Shown here in pieces: positions 8,645 to 17,608 of a DNA stretch of 64,000 nucleotides. Below the pieces are notes generated by a model that did no database searches, was not told the origin of the DNA, and was given only the letters and a program-made list of their open reading frames with translations. Location of the stretch: assembly GCA_041748075.1 (NCBI GenBank), contig JBGTDX010000036.1, positions 235,065 through 299,064 on the forward strand. The letters are read 5' to 3'. The position numbers and the translations under genes were made by a program. Source of the stretch: JBGSYJ01 sp041748075 (lineage in GTDB: Bacteria > Acidobacteriota > Thermoanaerobaculia > Gp7-AA8). Numbering within the stretch: the first letter of the stretch is position 1; each line of letters begins with the position of its first letter.

Positions 8645-9557
8645 AACGCTGCTTCCACTGCTCGCGATGTCCGTGCTGGTACTCAGCGGCGCGATCGTTC
8701 TTCCGACATTCGCGTCGAACGCCGACACAGATGGACGCGCGGTCGCGGATCGCGGCATCATCAGCTTTGGAGAAGATGTGGTCATCGCCCAGGACGTGAC
8801 TGGCGATGTCCAGGTCGTCTTCGGTTCCGTGAAAGTCGACGGTCGCATCGATGGAGATCTGCTTGTTTTCGGAGGCAACGTCGAGCTCGGACCGCAGGCA
8901 CGCGTCACCGGAGAAATCGTGACGTATGGCGGAACGGTGAGTGGCGCGGGCGCCCCGAGCCATCCCGGTCTGGCGGAGCAGGCAGGAGTCTCCCTCGCCA
9001 GAATGAACGATCCCCGCAGTCCCATCGGCTACGCGTTGAAACTGTCGTTTCTGGTCGTCTGGCTCGTAGCGGCAGTGATCCTTTCGATGACGAGTGGAAG
9101 GGAACTGCGCGCTTCATCGATCGAGCTGCGCATTGCGCCGTTTCACGCATTCGGTCTGGGACTCGTCGCCTTCACCAGTTTTCTCCTGACAGCGCTCGTC
9201 TTCGCATATCTGCTTTCCTTCGTGATCGGGCTGCCGCTCCTCGCAGCGCTCGCGGTATTCGCACTGATGACGAAGATTTACGGGATGATCGTCGTCTTTC
9301 ACGCCGTCGGCAGCATCATCGCTGCCCCACGCACGCGGGACGCGTTGCAGAAGCGTCGCTGGGTTCGTGGCGACATGGGGCTGGTGCTCGTGGGTCTCCT
9401 GGTGCTCGGGCTGGTTCGGATGATTCCGCTCGTCGGCAATCTCGTCTGGATCGCCGCCTCGCTGTTCGGCGTCGGCGTTGCGCTCGCCACGAAGTTCGGG
9501 CGGCGTGAGCCCTGGTTCCTGATGAGGGGTCTCGAGCTCCGGATGAACGACCGCTGA
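8628..9557 (+). CDS. Bactofilin-like polymer-forming domain membrane protein
   Basis: 309 aa: signal/anchor helix at residues 7-27, a short beta-helical segment with repeated GDVQVVFGSVKVDGRIDGDL and GGNVELGPQARVTG patterns (residues ~55-110, typical of bactofilin-like domains), then four or five membrane helices in the C-terminal half. It overlaps the anti-sigma gene by 17 nt, so it belongs to the ECF operon and is probably an envelope-stress membrane protein. Specific function unknown. Confidence 0.65.
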   Translation: MLRVARTLLPLLAMSVLVLSGAIVLPTFASNADTDGRAVADRGIISFGEDVVIAQDVTGDVQVVFGSVKVDGRIDGDLLVFGGNVELGPQARVTGEIVTYGGTVSGAGAPSHPGLAEQAGVSLARMNDPRSPIGYALKLSFLVVWLVAAVILSMTSGRELRASSIELRIAPFHAFGLGLVAFTSFLLTALVFAYLLSFVIGLPLLAALAVFALMTKIYGMIVVFHAVGSIIAAPRTRDALQKRRWVRGDMGLVLVGLLVLGLVRMIPLVGNLVWIAASLFGVGVALATKFGRREPWFLMRGLELRMNDR

Positions 9558-9740
9558 TCGGGCCGCCTGGCAGGCTCATCCGTTTCCCCAAAATATTTGA
9601 CGACGGAAACACGACTTTCCATTTTCGAGCGGTCAATTCGCTTCGACTGCCGTAGATTATCCACTCGCAGTCCTCGAACTCACCGATTTAAAGGCTAGCC
9701 GCAGCCTCTGAAGGCGGCACATCGAAAAGGAGACATCTCT

Positions 9741-10931
9741 ATGCGTTCCCCCCTTCTCCGTCGGATCTCTATCCTAAGCATTCTTTTACTCGCTTTATCC
9801 ATCCCCATGGCCGCATCGGATCACGCCGATGCGATCAACAACGCCGAGGATCGAAGCACCGATCTGGCAGACGGCTTTCTGTTCCTCGATCCGAATGACA
9901 ACACGAGAGTCATCGTTCTGATGACTTTCGCCGGATTCATCGTTCCAGGCGAGAACGTGAACTTCGGGGTGTTCAGCGAGGACGTACGATATGTGCTGGA
10001 CTTCGAGAACACCGGCGACGCGGTGATTGACCAGAGTTACACCGTGACGTTCGGGCCGAAGACGGGGGCGACGGCGCCGCAGACGGCGACGATCCGGCTT
10101 CCGGACGGGCGGACGTTCACGGCGCCGACCACTCAGCCGAGCAACACCGCAGCGACGGCACCTTCTCCGGTCCTCACGACCGACGCCGCGAGCGGAATCA
10201 TTTTCTTTGCCGGTCTGGTGGACGATCCGTTTTTCTTTGACATCCCGGCGTTCAGTGCATTCCTCGCCTCGGTGCGTGCGGGCGCTCCGAACGCCGCTCT
10301 GTTCCAGCGCGGACGCGATACGTTTGCCGGCTACAACGTTCTGGCGATCGGGATGAGTATTCCCCGTGCGAATCTGCTTGGAACCAACGGCACGAAGATC
10401 GGTGCGACGCAGAGTGCGCAGCGCCGCGTCCTCCAGGTGGTGAATACGAGCGGTCGAACCGTGGGAAGCGGCCGCTGGGTCACCATGGATCGCCAGGGTC
10501 TCCCGGCGATCAACGTAGCCTTGATCCCCTTTGCCCGGAAGCGCGAGTACAACCGCGCCTCGCCTGGCGAGGTCGCTTCAGGAGCTTTTGCAAACGACGT
10601 GGTCGCCACCCTGACTTCGCTCGGGACAAATCAGACAAACATCGGAATTCTTGCCGGACTTGCAGTGGCGACCGGTGACATCCTCGTTCTCGACACGGCG
10701 ATTGCCAACACCGGTCCCGGCGGCGGCAACAACAGTGGTGCAGGTTTCCCGAATGGACGGCGTCTGCAGGATGATGTGATCGATATTATTCTCTTTTTCG
10801 TAGCGAATCAGAGCGCTCTGGGCGACAACGTCAACGCCAACGAAGTTCCATTCACCAACACGTTTCCGTTCTTTGCTGCCGCCCACCAGCCGAGAGCGAC
10901 CGGTGTTCTCGATGACTCAACCCGCAACTAG
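9741..10931 (+). CDS. Secreted DUF4331 family protein
   Basis: 396 aa with a Sec signal peptide (ILLLALSIPMAAS, cut near residue 26). The mature start SDHADAINNAEDRSTDL followed by FLFLDPNDNTRVIVLMTF matches the DUF4331 pattern (SSHREAP-like start, then a 'DLYAF' strand). The remainder is strand-rich, with an FPNGRRLQDDVIDI segment near the C-terminus, also typical. AAGGAG lies ahead of the ATG. Function unknown in the family. It is probably co-transcribed with the next secreted protein, 27 nt downstream. Confidence 0.75.
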   Translation: MRSPLLRRISILSILLLALSIPMAASDHADAINNAEDRSTDLADGFLFLDPNDNTRVIVLMTFAGFIVPGENVNFGVFSEDVRYVLDFENTGDAVIDQSYTVTFGPKTGATAPQTATIRLPDGRTFTAPTTQPSNTAATAPSPVLTTDAASGIIFFAGLVDDPFFFDIPAFSAFLASVRAGAPNAALFQRGRDTFAGYNVLAIGMSIPRANLLGTNGTKIGATQSAQRRVLQVVNTSGRTVGSGRWVTMDRQGLPAINVALIPFARKREYNRASPGEVASGAFANDVVATLTSLGTNQTNIGILAGLAVATGDILVLDTAIANTGPGGGNNSGAGFPNGRRLQDDVIDIILFFVANQSALGDNVNANEVPFTNTFPFFAAAHQPRATGVLDDSTRN

Positions 10932-10958
10932 ACAGGCGATGCATCGACCGGAGGCTGC

Positions 10959-11846
10959 ATGAGAAAACTACTACTATCGTTCGCGTTCGTCGCGACGTTT
11001 GCCGCACCATCCTGGGCGGCTCATCTTTCCGACTTTTATGTCATTCCCGTCGCCATCCGAGCCCCCGGAGCCTTCGGGACTTCCTGGGTGACCGACGTGT
11101 CGATTCACAACTTTCACAACTCGTCACTGACGGTCGAGTTTCTCTTCATCGAAACCGGTGAAGGGGCGAGTCAGAACGTGTTCAACCTGGAGAGCACTGC
11201 GCTTCCGAATGGTTCCGTAACACTCGCAGCAGGAGAGACGCGGATCGTCAGGGACGTCATGAATGGCTTTCAGGGTAAGAGTGCGGGCCTGGTAGGCAGT
11301 CTGGCTCTCAGCGGCAACGTGCCGTTTGCCGTCACCAGCCGGACCTTCACGGTCGGAGCAGGTGGCGGCAGCTTCGGGCAGACCGTTCCCCCGGTCCAGG
11401 GATTCATCGAAAACACGATCGGTGAGACCGATGTCTCCATGGCGGTGGCCTACCTTCCCGGCGTGGTGACGAATGGCTCGTTCCGCACGAACATCGGATT
11501 CCTGGCAGCCTCGGGCGACGCCGGCATGACGATCACCGCGGAGCTGCGGCTCGCCGATGGAACCTCAGGCGGCACCCGTACGTTCAATATCCCGGCGAAC
11601 AGGTTCGTGCATGTCCAGTTCGGTGCGGCCACGATCGGCACGGTCACGACTTTCGATGCCGCTTCGGTACGCATGCGGATCACCGCCGGATCGGGTGCCG
11701 TCACACCGTACGCATCGATCGTCGACAACATCAGCGGCGACGCAGTCTTCGTCGCGGGCTTCTTCCCGCCGACGACCACGGTATTCAAGCGCGCCCTCGA
11801 GCAGTCTCAGTTCCGGAGACTTCTCCTTCAGACAATGGGCAGGTGA
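10959..11846 (+). CDS. Secreted beta-sandwich protein, function unknown
   Basis: 295 aa, signal peptide to about residue 20 (FAAPSWA|AH). The mature protein is two similar strand-rich halves: the first begins FYVIPVAIRAPGAFGTSWVT, the second SMAVAYLPGVVTNGSFRTNI. The phrase 'wronged-by-design' T/S W xTD V xI xN recurs in secreted proteins of Thermoanaerobaculia-type Acidobacteriota as far as I recall, which is part of the taxonomic guess. No catalytic residues are recognised. Confidence 0.65.
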   Translation: MRKLLLSFAFVATFAAPSWAAHLSDFYVIPVAIRAPGAFGTSWVTDVSIHNFHNSSLTVEFLFIETGEGASQNVFNLESTALPNGSVTLAAGETRIVRDVMNGFQGKSAGLVGSLALSGNVPFAVTSRTFTVGAGGGSFGQTVPPVQGFIENTIGETDVSMAVAYLPGVVTNGSFRTNIGFLAASGDAGMTITAELRLADGTSGGTRTFNIPANRFVHVQFGAATIGTVTTFDAASVRMRITAGSGAVTPYASIVDNISGDAVFVAGFFPPTTTVFKRALEQSQFRRLLLQTMGR

Positions 11847-11931
11847 TATTGCGCCATGTGGCAGGGCCTTCCGAGGCCCTGCCTCTTCCGCATAGTAAGG
11901 ATGTACGAGGCCTGGGGTCATCGCAAGAGAG

Positions 11932-12019
11932 GTGTCATCCTGAGCGAAGCGAAGGATCCCCTGATTGCTTGCAACATAGCGAGTCCTGGGGGGATCCTTC
12001 GCTTCGCTCAGGATGACAC
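11932..12019. repeat. REP-like palindrome, copy 1
   Basis: Two inverted arms of about 29 nt (11933-11961 and 11990-12018) with core GTCATCCTGAGCGAAGCG and a ~28-nt loop. The same arm sequence occurs at 21320, 24061 and, decayed, at 29260 and 59141. All are intergenic. Confidence 0.9.
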
Positions 12020-12123
12020 GCCTAACTTTGCCGCTTAACCTTTCAATGCGTTATCGCTCCAGAACGCGCAAGTGCCGGACGATACCGAAGAGCGGCGGAT
12101 CGGAATCCGCCGCTACTGAGGAG

Positions 12124-12336
12124 TCAGTCCACCCGCGGTCGTGCAGGACGCCGCCGCACACCACCATCATGCAGCTCGACGATACGGATCACGCGCGCGT
12201 CGAAGTCCTGAAGGCCCGCAAGGATCCGCCCGGCCGCATCCTCATGGAGAAAGACAGTGGAAAGACCGCCTCTGGTGGAAAGATGGGCGCCGATCAGGTC
12301 TCCGGATGTCGATGGGAAGCGAAGGCGGGCAGACAT
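12124..12336 (-). pseudogene. Short open stretch resembling the start of endonuclease IV (possible remnant)
   Basis: Of the 638-nt gap between 11846 and 12485, a palindrome and a heptamer array take up part. Between them a 70-residue reverse-strand frame contains LIGAHLSTRGGLSTVF, which resembles the GAHxSxxGG N-terminal motif of endonuclease IV (Nfo). After that the match is lost and the frame stops, so at most this is a fossil. The heptamer array begins exactly at its 5' end. Low confidence; the similarity is short. Confidence 0.25.
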
Positions 12337-12419
12337 GACGAATGACGAATGACGAATGACGAATGACGAATGACGAGTGACGAGTGACGAATGACGAATG
12401 ACGAATGGCGAATGACGAG
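12335..12419. repeat. Heptanucleotide tandem array (ATGACGA)n
   Basis: About 12 head-to-tail copies of ATGACGA with a few A-to-G variants (GAGTGAC). The same unit forms a longer, purer array at 63886-64000. Confidence 0.95.
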
Positions 12420-12484
12420 GCGAACGGCTGCTCGGCAGGAGTCATTCCACTAGCATCATCCCGAGCCGGCGAGACACCCGTATC

Positions 12485-13534
12485 TCAATTGTCCGTCAGG
12501 CGGAAGTTCACCGTCACGGTGTAGTAGACATCGATCGGCTCGCCCTGATACGTAGCTGGGCGGAACCGCCATTGGCGCACGGCCTCGCGCGCGGCGTCAC
12601 CGAGACCGTAGGGCAGGTCCCGAAGGATCTGGATGTCGTCGATCCGGCCGTTCTTACGGACGACGCCTCGGAGAACGACCCGTCCTTCCACGCCGGCTCT
12701 CCTCGCCATGAGCGGGTAACGCGGCCTTTCCTGATTCCTCACTTGAGGATTGGTTCCCCCGGGCGGGACGACAGCGTAGATGTCCCCGCGTTGCAAACCG
12801 GGGGGAGTGGACGGGCGCTCGTCCGCGATTCGGACGGGCGTGGGTGTGGGTTCGGGTTCTGTGATCTGCGGCTCGGGGATCGGCGAAAAATCGGGTCCGC
12901 CCGGTTCAGGCAAATTGTCGGGCAAAGACGGCGCGGAAGCGACGTCGAACTGCGCACCCCCAGCCGCGGACACATCGATGGCGTCGACATCCGCGTAGGC
13001 AACATCGCCCCGGAAGTCGATCGCGAAGAAGTCGTGATCCCGCGTGAACACTCTCACATCGGTTCCGGCCTTGATCTCGCCCACCAGGGGGTAGAAGATT
13101 CCGGGCCCTGCGTAGAGAGTCGTGGTCGTCTCGACGACTCCTTCGAGCGCCGGCATTCCGCGGATGGCAGCGGTACGCTGGAGTCGCTGTTCGTGCTGTG
13201 CCGCTCCCTCCAGAGCGCTGCGCTCAGCCCACCCGACCATGCCGTCAGCGAGTTCTACGCGAACCCAGGCGCCGGCGTCCTCGACCAGAGTCAGCCGGTC
13301 ACCCCGCTTTGAAGTCGTCATCACATCCGCCTTCGCGCTCGCCTCGCTCCGGATTCGCAACGTTTCCGGGATTACGACGAATTGAACCGTCTCGCGAGGC
13401 GGCTCGCGCCTTTCTCTGCTCGAGTAGCGGATGAGCAGCACGAGAAGCGTCAGAAAGATGATTGCGAGCACAGCGATGACGAGAGGACCACGCTTTCCGG
13501 CGGGTGCAGGCGTCATCTGTTCGAGCGTCGGCAT
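12485..13534 (-). CDS. Membrane-anchored protein with SH3-like and TonB C-terminal domains
   Basis: 349 aa: cytosolic N-terminus, one membrane helix (VIAVLAIIFLTLLVLLI, residues ~19-37), two bacterial SH3-like segments (SEASAKADVMTTSKRGDRLT and YAGPGIFYPLVGEIKAG), a Pro/Glu-rich spacer with PEPTPTP, and a TonB C-terminal domain (RYPLMARRAGVEGRVVLRGV ... REAVRQWRFRPA). TonB family proteins usually carry energy to outer-membrane transporters; the SH3 segments may bind peptidoglycan. It starts 7 nt after argF, so it is probably transcribed with it although functionally unrelated. Confidence 0.8.
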   Translation of the reverse strand: MPTLEQMTPAPAGKRGPLVIAVLAIIFLTLLVLLIRYSSRERREPPRETVQFVVIPETLRIRSEASAKADVMTTSKRGDRLTLVEDAGAWVRVELADGMVGWAERSALEGAAQHEQRLQRTAAIRGMPALEGVVETTTTLYAGPGIFYPLVGEIKAGTDVRVFTRDHDFFAIDFRGDVAYADVDAIDVSAAGGAQFDVASAPSLPDNLPEPGGPDFSPIPEPQITEPEPTPTPVRIADERPSTPPGLQRGDIYAVVPPGGTNPQVRNQERPRYPLMARRAGVEGRVVLRGVVRKNGRIDDIQILRDLPYGLGDAAREAVRQWRFRPATYQGEPIDVYYTVTVNFRLTDN

Positions 13535-13541
13535 AGCCAGT

Positions 13542-14480
13542 TCACTCTCCCCGCTTGCGATCTTTCATCAACAGATACATCACGGCCTTCTGCACATGCA
13601 GCCGGTTCTCCGCCTCGTCGTAGATGACGGACTGCGGAGAGTCGACCACCTCTGCAGCAACTTCTTCGCCACGGTGCGCAGGAAGGCAATGCATGAAAAT
13701 CGCTTCCTTCTTTGCCAGGGACATCACCTTCGGAGTCACCTGCCATCCTTCGAAGTCCTTCTGTCGTTTCGCAGCTTCCTCTTCCTGACCCATCGAAGCC
13801 CAGACGTCCGTCTCGACGATGTCAGCGTCGCGAGCTGCATCCTCGATCGAATTTGTCACTTCGATCCTCGTGCCTGCCATGTCCGCATCGGCCTGGGCCA
13901 TCGCAAGGACCTCTTCGTCCGGTCCATATCCTGATGGCGTAGCGACACTGATGTTCATCCCGACCTTCGACGCACCGAACATCAGCGAATGTGCCATGTT
14001 GTTTCCATCGCCGATCCAGGCGATCTTCCGACCCTTCAGCTCGCCGCCGAACTTCTCCCATGCGGTGAAGTAGTCGGTCAGTCCCTGACAGGGATGCAAC
14101 AGGTCGGTCAAGCCATTGATTACAGGCACGGAAGCGTACTGTGCAAGTTCGGTGACGGTTTTGTGGGCGAAGGTCCGGGCCATGATTCCGTCGAGGTAAC
14201 GGGACAGCACCCTGGCCGTGTCATAGATGGTCTCACCCCTGCCGAGCTGGATGTCACGGGAAGACAGGAACAGTGCGTGACCGCCGAGCTGGAACATGCC
14301 CACCTCGAAGGAAACGCGTGTCCGGGTCGAAGACTTCTCGAAGATCATGCCGAGGGTTTTGCCGCGAAGCGCGTCGTGAAAGCGCCCCGGGTCCGCTTTC
14401 ATTTCCTTCGCCAGGGCGAAGATCTCGGCCACGTCATCCGCCGAGTAGTGATGGATGGAGATGAGATCCTTGTGATTCAA
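13542..14480 (-). CDS. argF: Ornithine carbamoyltransferase
   Basis: 312 aa. The carbamoyl-phosphate motif SSTRTRVSFE (residues ~50-59), HPCQGLTDY (about 128) and the ornithine-binding HCLPAHRG (about 266) are all intact, so this is a real OTCase of the arginine pathway rather than a paralogue such as N-acetylornithine transcarbamylase. The start codon is TTG (complement of 14478-14480) with AAAGGA 6 nt upstream. A TACAAT hexamer about 31 nt before the start (14512-14517 region) may be its -10 box. No other arg gene is in the window. Confidence 0.93.
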   Translation of the reverse strand: MNHKDLISIHHYSADDVAEIFALAKEMKADPGRFHDALRGKTLGMIFEKSSTRTRVSFEVGMFQLGGHALFLSSRDIQLGRGETIYDTARVLSRYLDGIMARTFAHKTVTELAQYASVPVINGLTDLLHPCQGLTDYFTAWEKFGGELKGRKIAWIGDGNNMAHSLMFGASKVGMNISVATPSGYGPDEEVLAMAQADADMAGTRIEVTNSIEDAARDADIVETDVWASMGQEEEAAKRQKDFEGWQVTPKVMSLAKKEAIFMHCLPAHRGEEVAAEVVDSPQSVIYDEAENRLHVQKAVMYLLMKDRKRGE

Positions 14481-14542
14481 GCGATGTCCTTTCGAAACTG
14501 AGTGGAGCGGTATTGTATGGGAAGGGGTGAACGGAGATTTAA

Positions 14543-14563
14543 AATTCAGAATTCAGAGTGCAG
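14543..14563. repeat. Short heptamer repeat (AATTCAG x3)
   Basis: Two perfect AATTCAG units and a third degenerate one (AGTGCAG), in the argF upstream region. Confidence 0.6.
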
Positions 14564-14675
14564 AAGCCCTACCATGTGAATTCTGCCTTGTTCATTCTCA
14601 ATTCCGCCTCAACTTCCGTGGCCATCTGAGGCCTCGGCTTGAATCTGCGGGGTCGAAGGGTCAAACTCCCTGCTG

Positions 14676-15125
14676 ATGAGCCTTCGGGTACCCGTGCTCG
14701 AGCTCGAAGTCGAGCTCATTCTTTCCGGCAGCGAACCGGCGAACCACACCATTTATCTGATCGGTGGACCTGATAAGCGGGCCACGGCCAGTTCGGTCGA
14801 GGAGTACCTCAACAGCCCCAGGGCCTTCTTCCCGATGTCTTCGTCCGGAGTGCCGCGCATCATCAACAAGCAGCACATTCTCTGGATGCGCCTTCCCGTT
14901 GGTTCACTGGCCGAAGAGAAGGAGATCACGCTGGTGCGAAGCGCGACGATCGTCGAGATTCACGACGGTTCGCGTCTCGAAGGCTATGTCTCCATCGGCA
15001 GGGTGGCCGAACAGACGAGGCTCTCGGACGTGCTGAATCACCCTGCGATGTTTCTCCGACTCGACGAGACGACGGGAACGTTCTTCGTGAACAAGACGGC
15101 CATCCGCGCCGTCATCCCGCGGTAA
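14676..15125 (+). CDS. Conserved hypothetical protein, soluble
   Basis: 149 aa with no signal peptide or membrane helix. Strand-rich, opening with VLELEVELILSG; the C-terminal half has GYVSIGRVAEQTRLSDVLNH and FLRLDETTGTFFVNKTAIRA. The R-xSDxLN-x-FL-L layout resembles small DUF6812-type proteins, but I cannot confirm that. No clear Shine-Dalgarno sequence before the ATG. Flanked by divergent argF and convergent MBL hydrolase, so probably a single-gene unit. Confidence 0.65.
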   Translation: MSLRVPVLELEVELILSGSEPANHTIYLIGGPDKRATASSVEEYLNSPRAFFPMSSSGVPRIINKQHILWMRLPVGSLAEEKEITLVRSATIVEIHDGSRLEGYVSIGRVAEQTRLSDVLNHPAMFLRLDETTGTFFVNKTAIRAVIPR

Positions 15126-15249
15126 GTACGAAGAGACTGCGTGCGCATCTCCCAGGTGGCAGAGCGTTGTACGTTCGGCCCTCAGCGCACGCAAGAGATT
15201 CATTTGATTCGCAGACCCAGGGCCGAACATGCAGTGTTCGGCCACTTTG

Positions 15250-16017
15250 TCATTGCGGCATGACTCTCCAGTACCGGCCCTGCTCCTCGATCACCATGCC
15301 CCGCTCGATCAGATACAGCAGATGAGCCAGCAGCTGGGCGTCCGCAGCGCCCTCGAGTCCCGGTCCCAGATCCGGATAGATCTTTGCGCGAAGCGAAGGA
15401 ATCGAAAGAGCTTCGTTTTCGAGAACTGAGGCAATCTGTGCGTCGCGCATCTCGCGGTGCGAGAGGTACTGCTCGAGCAGTTCCCTGGCGTCGTCGCGCA
15501 CCGGCCCGTGTCCGGGATGAATGCGTGACGGCTTTCGCTCGATGAGTTTCCGAAGCGACGCGACATAGTCACCCATGTCGCCGTCCGGCGGAAAGATGGC
15601 GCTCGTTCCGGCGCCGAGCACCATATCGCCTGTAAAAAGGTCCCCTTCGGCAGAGAGAAAACAGAAGTGCTCCGCCGTGTGTCCTGGTGTGGCGATCGCT
15701 TCGATCCGGAACGAATCGAGTTCGACCATCATCCCATCCTCGAGCCGGACATCCACCACCGAATCGTCGAGCGCCCCCTGCGGCGCGTACACCCTCGCAG
15801 CGCTCCTCTCGCGCAGGCTTCGTGCGGCGGGAGCATGATCCCCATGGCGATGCGTGATCAGAATTGCCTCGAGGTCAGGCGCCTTGTTCAGTATCCGCTG
15901 CACATGCTCGTCGATCGCAGGACCCGGATCGATCACGACCCTTCCGATCAGATAGCTGTTTGTTCCGTCCAGCGTGAATGGGCCGGGATTTGGCGCACGC
16001 AGCTGATGGACGTTCAC
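15250..16017 (-). CDS. MBL-fold metallo-hydrolase (LACTB2-like)
   Basis: 255 aa. The metal motif ITHRHGDHAP (HxHxDH), the GHTAEH His, the FTGDM Asp and the HPGHGP His complete the dinuclear zinc site. A C-terminal winged-helix-like region (LLAHLLYLIERGMV) is typical of the LACTB2/beta-lactamase-like subgroup, whose members act as RNA endonucleases or thioesterases. The start is GTG at 16017, overlapping the Nudix stop (GTGA); a longer frame upstream would run through the Nudix gene. Confidence 0.85.
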   Translation of the reverse strand: MNVHQLRAPNPGPFTLDGTNSYLIGRVVIDPGPAIDEHVQRILNKAPDLEAILITHRHGDHAPAARSLRERSAARVYAPQGALDDSVVDVRLEDGMMVELDSFRIEAIATPGHTAEHFCFLSAEGDLFTGDMVLGAGTSAIFPPDGDMGDYVASLRKLIERKPSRIHPGHGPVRDDARELLEQYLSHREMRDAQIASVLENEALSIPSLRAKIYPDLGPGLEGAADAQLLAHLLYLIERGMVIEEQGRYWRVMPQ

Positions 16018-16748
16018 ACCTCGCCCTCCGGAAGCACGATCCTCTTCCTGTTGCCCTCGACGATGAGGACTGGTTTTACGGTGCGGATCTGTGCGTGACG
16101 CCGGGAGTCGAGCAGCGCCGAGGATGAAGCGGCCGTCGCGATAGCCTCGAGATTCTTGATCGTAGGGAACAGAAGTGACAACTCTCCCGCGCGCTCCCGC
16201 CGGAGCGCTTCCTCCGGTCGTATCCATAGAGTCTCCACGCACTCGGAGTTTTCGGACTCGGCGAGCGTGCCTTCATCGACGCTCAGAAGAAAGAACCATG
16301 TGTCGAACCGCTTTGGAACTCCGACAGGTGTGATCCATCGCGCGGTCCATACCAACTCGTCGAATACAGGCCAGCCATCAGGGTAGAGATCCTCGAACTT
16401 CGTCCGTCCTCCCAGCAACTCCCTTCGGAAGCGGCGAAGATCTTCAGCGTTCCGTCCAGGCAGAATTCCTGTCTCCTCGAACAGCTCGCGCACAGCACAG
16501 ATCCGGAGCGCCATAGTCTCGTCGCGCTCAGCAATGGTCGAGGCTCGGTCGTCGTCCTCGACCGCACCTCCTGGAAACACCCAGGCTCCCGGGGCAAAAC
16601 GGCTTTTCTCGCTCCTTCGAATGAGGAGAACCTCGAACGGATCACCACGAAGCACGATCGTGCTGGCAGCTGGAACCGGAGTGACATCATCGGCGGAGGA
16701 ACCCGCACCGCGGGGGAGTTGCGCGTCTGTCACGTCGGTTGTTTTCAT
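16014..16748 (-). CDS. Nudix hydrolase (NUDT19-like)
   Basis: 244 aa. The Nudix box is split as in acyl-CoA-type enzymes: GGAVEDDD, a ~15-residue insertion, then AVRELFEETGI carrying the REUxEExGU core. FAPGAWVFPGG precedes it. NUDT19/NUDT7-type members cleave CoA esters. It is coupled by GTGA overlap to the MBL hydrolase, suggesting joint action on a thioester or nucleotide metabolite. Substrate not proven. Confidence 0.85.
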   Translation of the reverse strand: MKTTDVTDAQLPRGAGSSADDVTPVPAASTIVLRGDPFEVLLIRRSEKSRFAPGAWVFPGGAVEDDDRASTIAERDETMALRICAVRELFEETGILPGRNAEDLRRFRRELLGGRTKFEDLYPDGWPVFDELVWTARWITPVGVPKRFDTWFFLLSVDEGTLAESENSECVETLWIRPEEALRRERAGELSLLFPTIKNLEAIATAASSSALLDSRRHAQIRTVKPVLIVEGNRKRIVLPEGEV

Positions 16749-16796
16749 TTTCTTTCAAACGACATTCGGGTTGCTTTGAGGCGCTCTCACCCCTGA

Positions 16797-16819
16797 CCCC
16801 TCTCCCGCGGGGAGAGGGG
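16797..16819. repeat. G/C hairpin repeat (CTCTCCC...GGGAGAG family)
   Basis: Perfect hairpin CCCCTCTCC / GGAGAGGGG with a 5-base loop between moaE and the Nudix gene. A similar hairpin is at 32990. No T-run follows on either strand, so it is not a standard terminator. Confidence 0.6.
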
Positions 16820-16825
16820 AAATGA

Positions 16826-17245
16826 TTACCCCTGCCAGCCGATCCACGTCTCTCCCTGTGTAGTCCGCTCTTTCTTCCAGATCGGCACAGTCTCTTTGAT
16901 CCGGTCGATCATCTCGCGGCAGGCCGCAAATGCGTCAGCCCGATGCGGCGAGGAGCAGGCGATTACTATAGATGCCTCGCCGACCCTCAGGAGTCCGAGA
17001 CGGTGCTTCACTGCAATCCGCACATCGGGATACCGCTCTCCGACGGCTGTGACGATCTTTCCGATCTCGCTCTCGGCCATCGGGCGGTACGCTTCATAGA
17101 GGATCGACTCGACATCGAGTCCTGCATGATGGTTTCTCACGAGTCCGGAGAATATGGCGAGGGCGCCGTCCGAAGGTCTCATGACGCTGGCCTCGAGGGC
17201 CGCTGTGTCGATTTTCTCGTCGGTCAGAAATTCATTCATGCTCAT
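16826..17245 (-). CDS. moaE: Molybdopterin synthase catalytic subunit
   Basis: 139 aa. The MoaE hallmarks are present: GALAIFSGLVRNHHAG, YEAYRPMAE, VKHRLGLLRVGEASI, and HRADAFAACREMIDRIKETV followed by PIWKKE, whose lysines are catalytic. It transfers sulfur from MoaD thiocarboxylate to precursor Z (cPMP). The ATG at 17245 overlaps the moaD stop (ATGA), so the two subunits are made together. Confidence 0.95.
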   Translation of the reverse strand: MSMNEFLTDEKIDTAALEASVMRPSDGALAIFSGLVRNHHAGLDVESILYEAYRPMAESEIGKIVTAVGERYPDVRIAVKHRLGLLRVGEASIVIACSSPHRADAFAACREMIDRIKETVPIWKKERTTQGETWIGWQG

Positions 17246-17523
17246 CCCCCCGAGACTGGAGGGATGAACGCGAGCTCGTCGCCCTCCCGCAGTAGAGTGT
17301 CCGGAGGAACATATTCCATGTTGATGGCGGTCATCGGAGGAGCGCCATACCCTTCGAGCTCGGGATATCGTTCGCGCAGCAGCTGCCACACGTCGCCTGC
17401 CGTGCTCCCGATGCGGAGGACGAGGTCCGTTTCGCCGCTTCCAGCGATATCCCTGAGGACGGCGAACAGCAGAAGACGTACTCGGATCATCTGCTCTTGT
17501 GTTTCCTGGGTGTTGGAAGTCAT
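17242..17523 (-). CDS. moaD: Molybdopterin synthase sulfur carrier subunit
   Basis: 93 aa, ubiquitin-like beta-grasp protein ending in VSGG; the C-terminal Gly-Gly is adenylated and thiocarboxylated before sulfur transfer. LLFAVLRDIAG near the start and EGDELAFIPPVSGG at the end are typical. The first 11 residues are atypical, so the true start may be the internal ATG at 17490 (MIRVRLLLF). Operon with moaE. Confidence 0.93.
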   Translation of the reverse strand: MTSNTQETQEQMIRVRLLLFAVLRDIAGSGETDLVLRIGSTAGDVWQLLRERYPELEGYGAPPMTAINMEYVPPDTLLREGDELAFIPPVSGG

Positions 17524-17608
17524 GTGTTGGTCAGGAACGGTTTTTGAGGTAGAAATGTTGCACTCGATGCCGGCACCTCTGCCGGCGTGGACGTCAGGAG
17601 ATCAGATC

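Noticed and set aside
12242..12445. Repetitive peptide (SFVIRHS)n
   Set aside because: Translation of the heptamer array; 7 nt times 3 frames gives an open periodic peptide with no coding evidence.
15173..15243. Inverted repeat GTTCGGCCCT / AGGGCCGAAC with a third half-copy
   Set aside because: Only three short arms between two genes; not seen elsewhere in the window, so too weak to name as a family or terminator.
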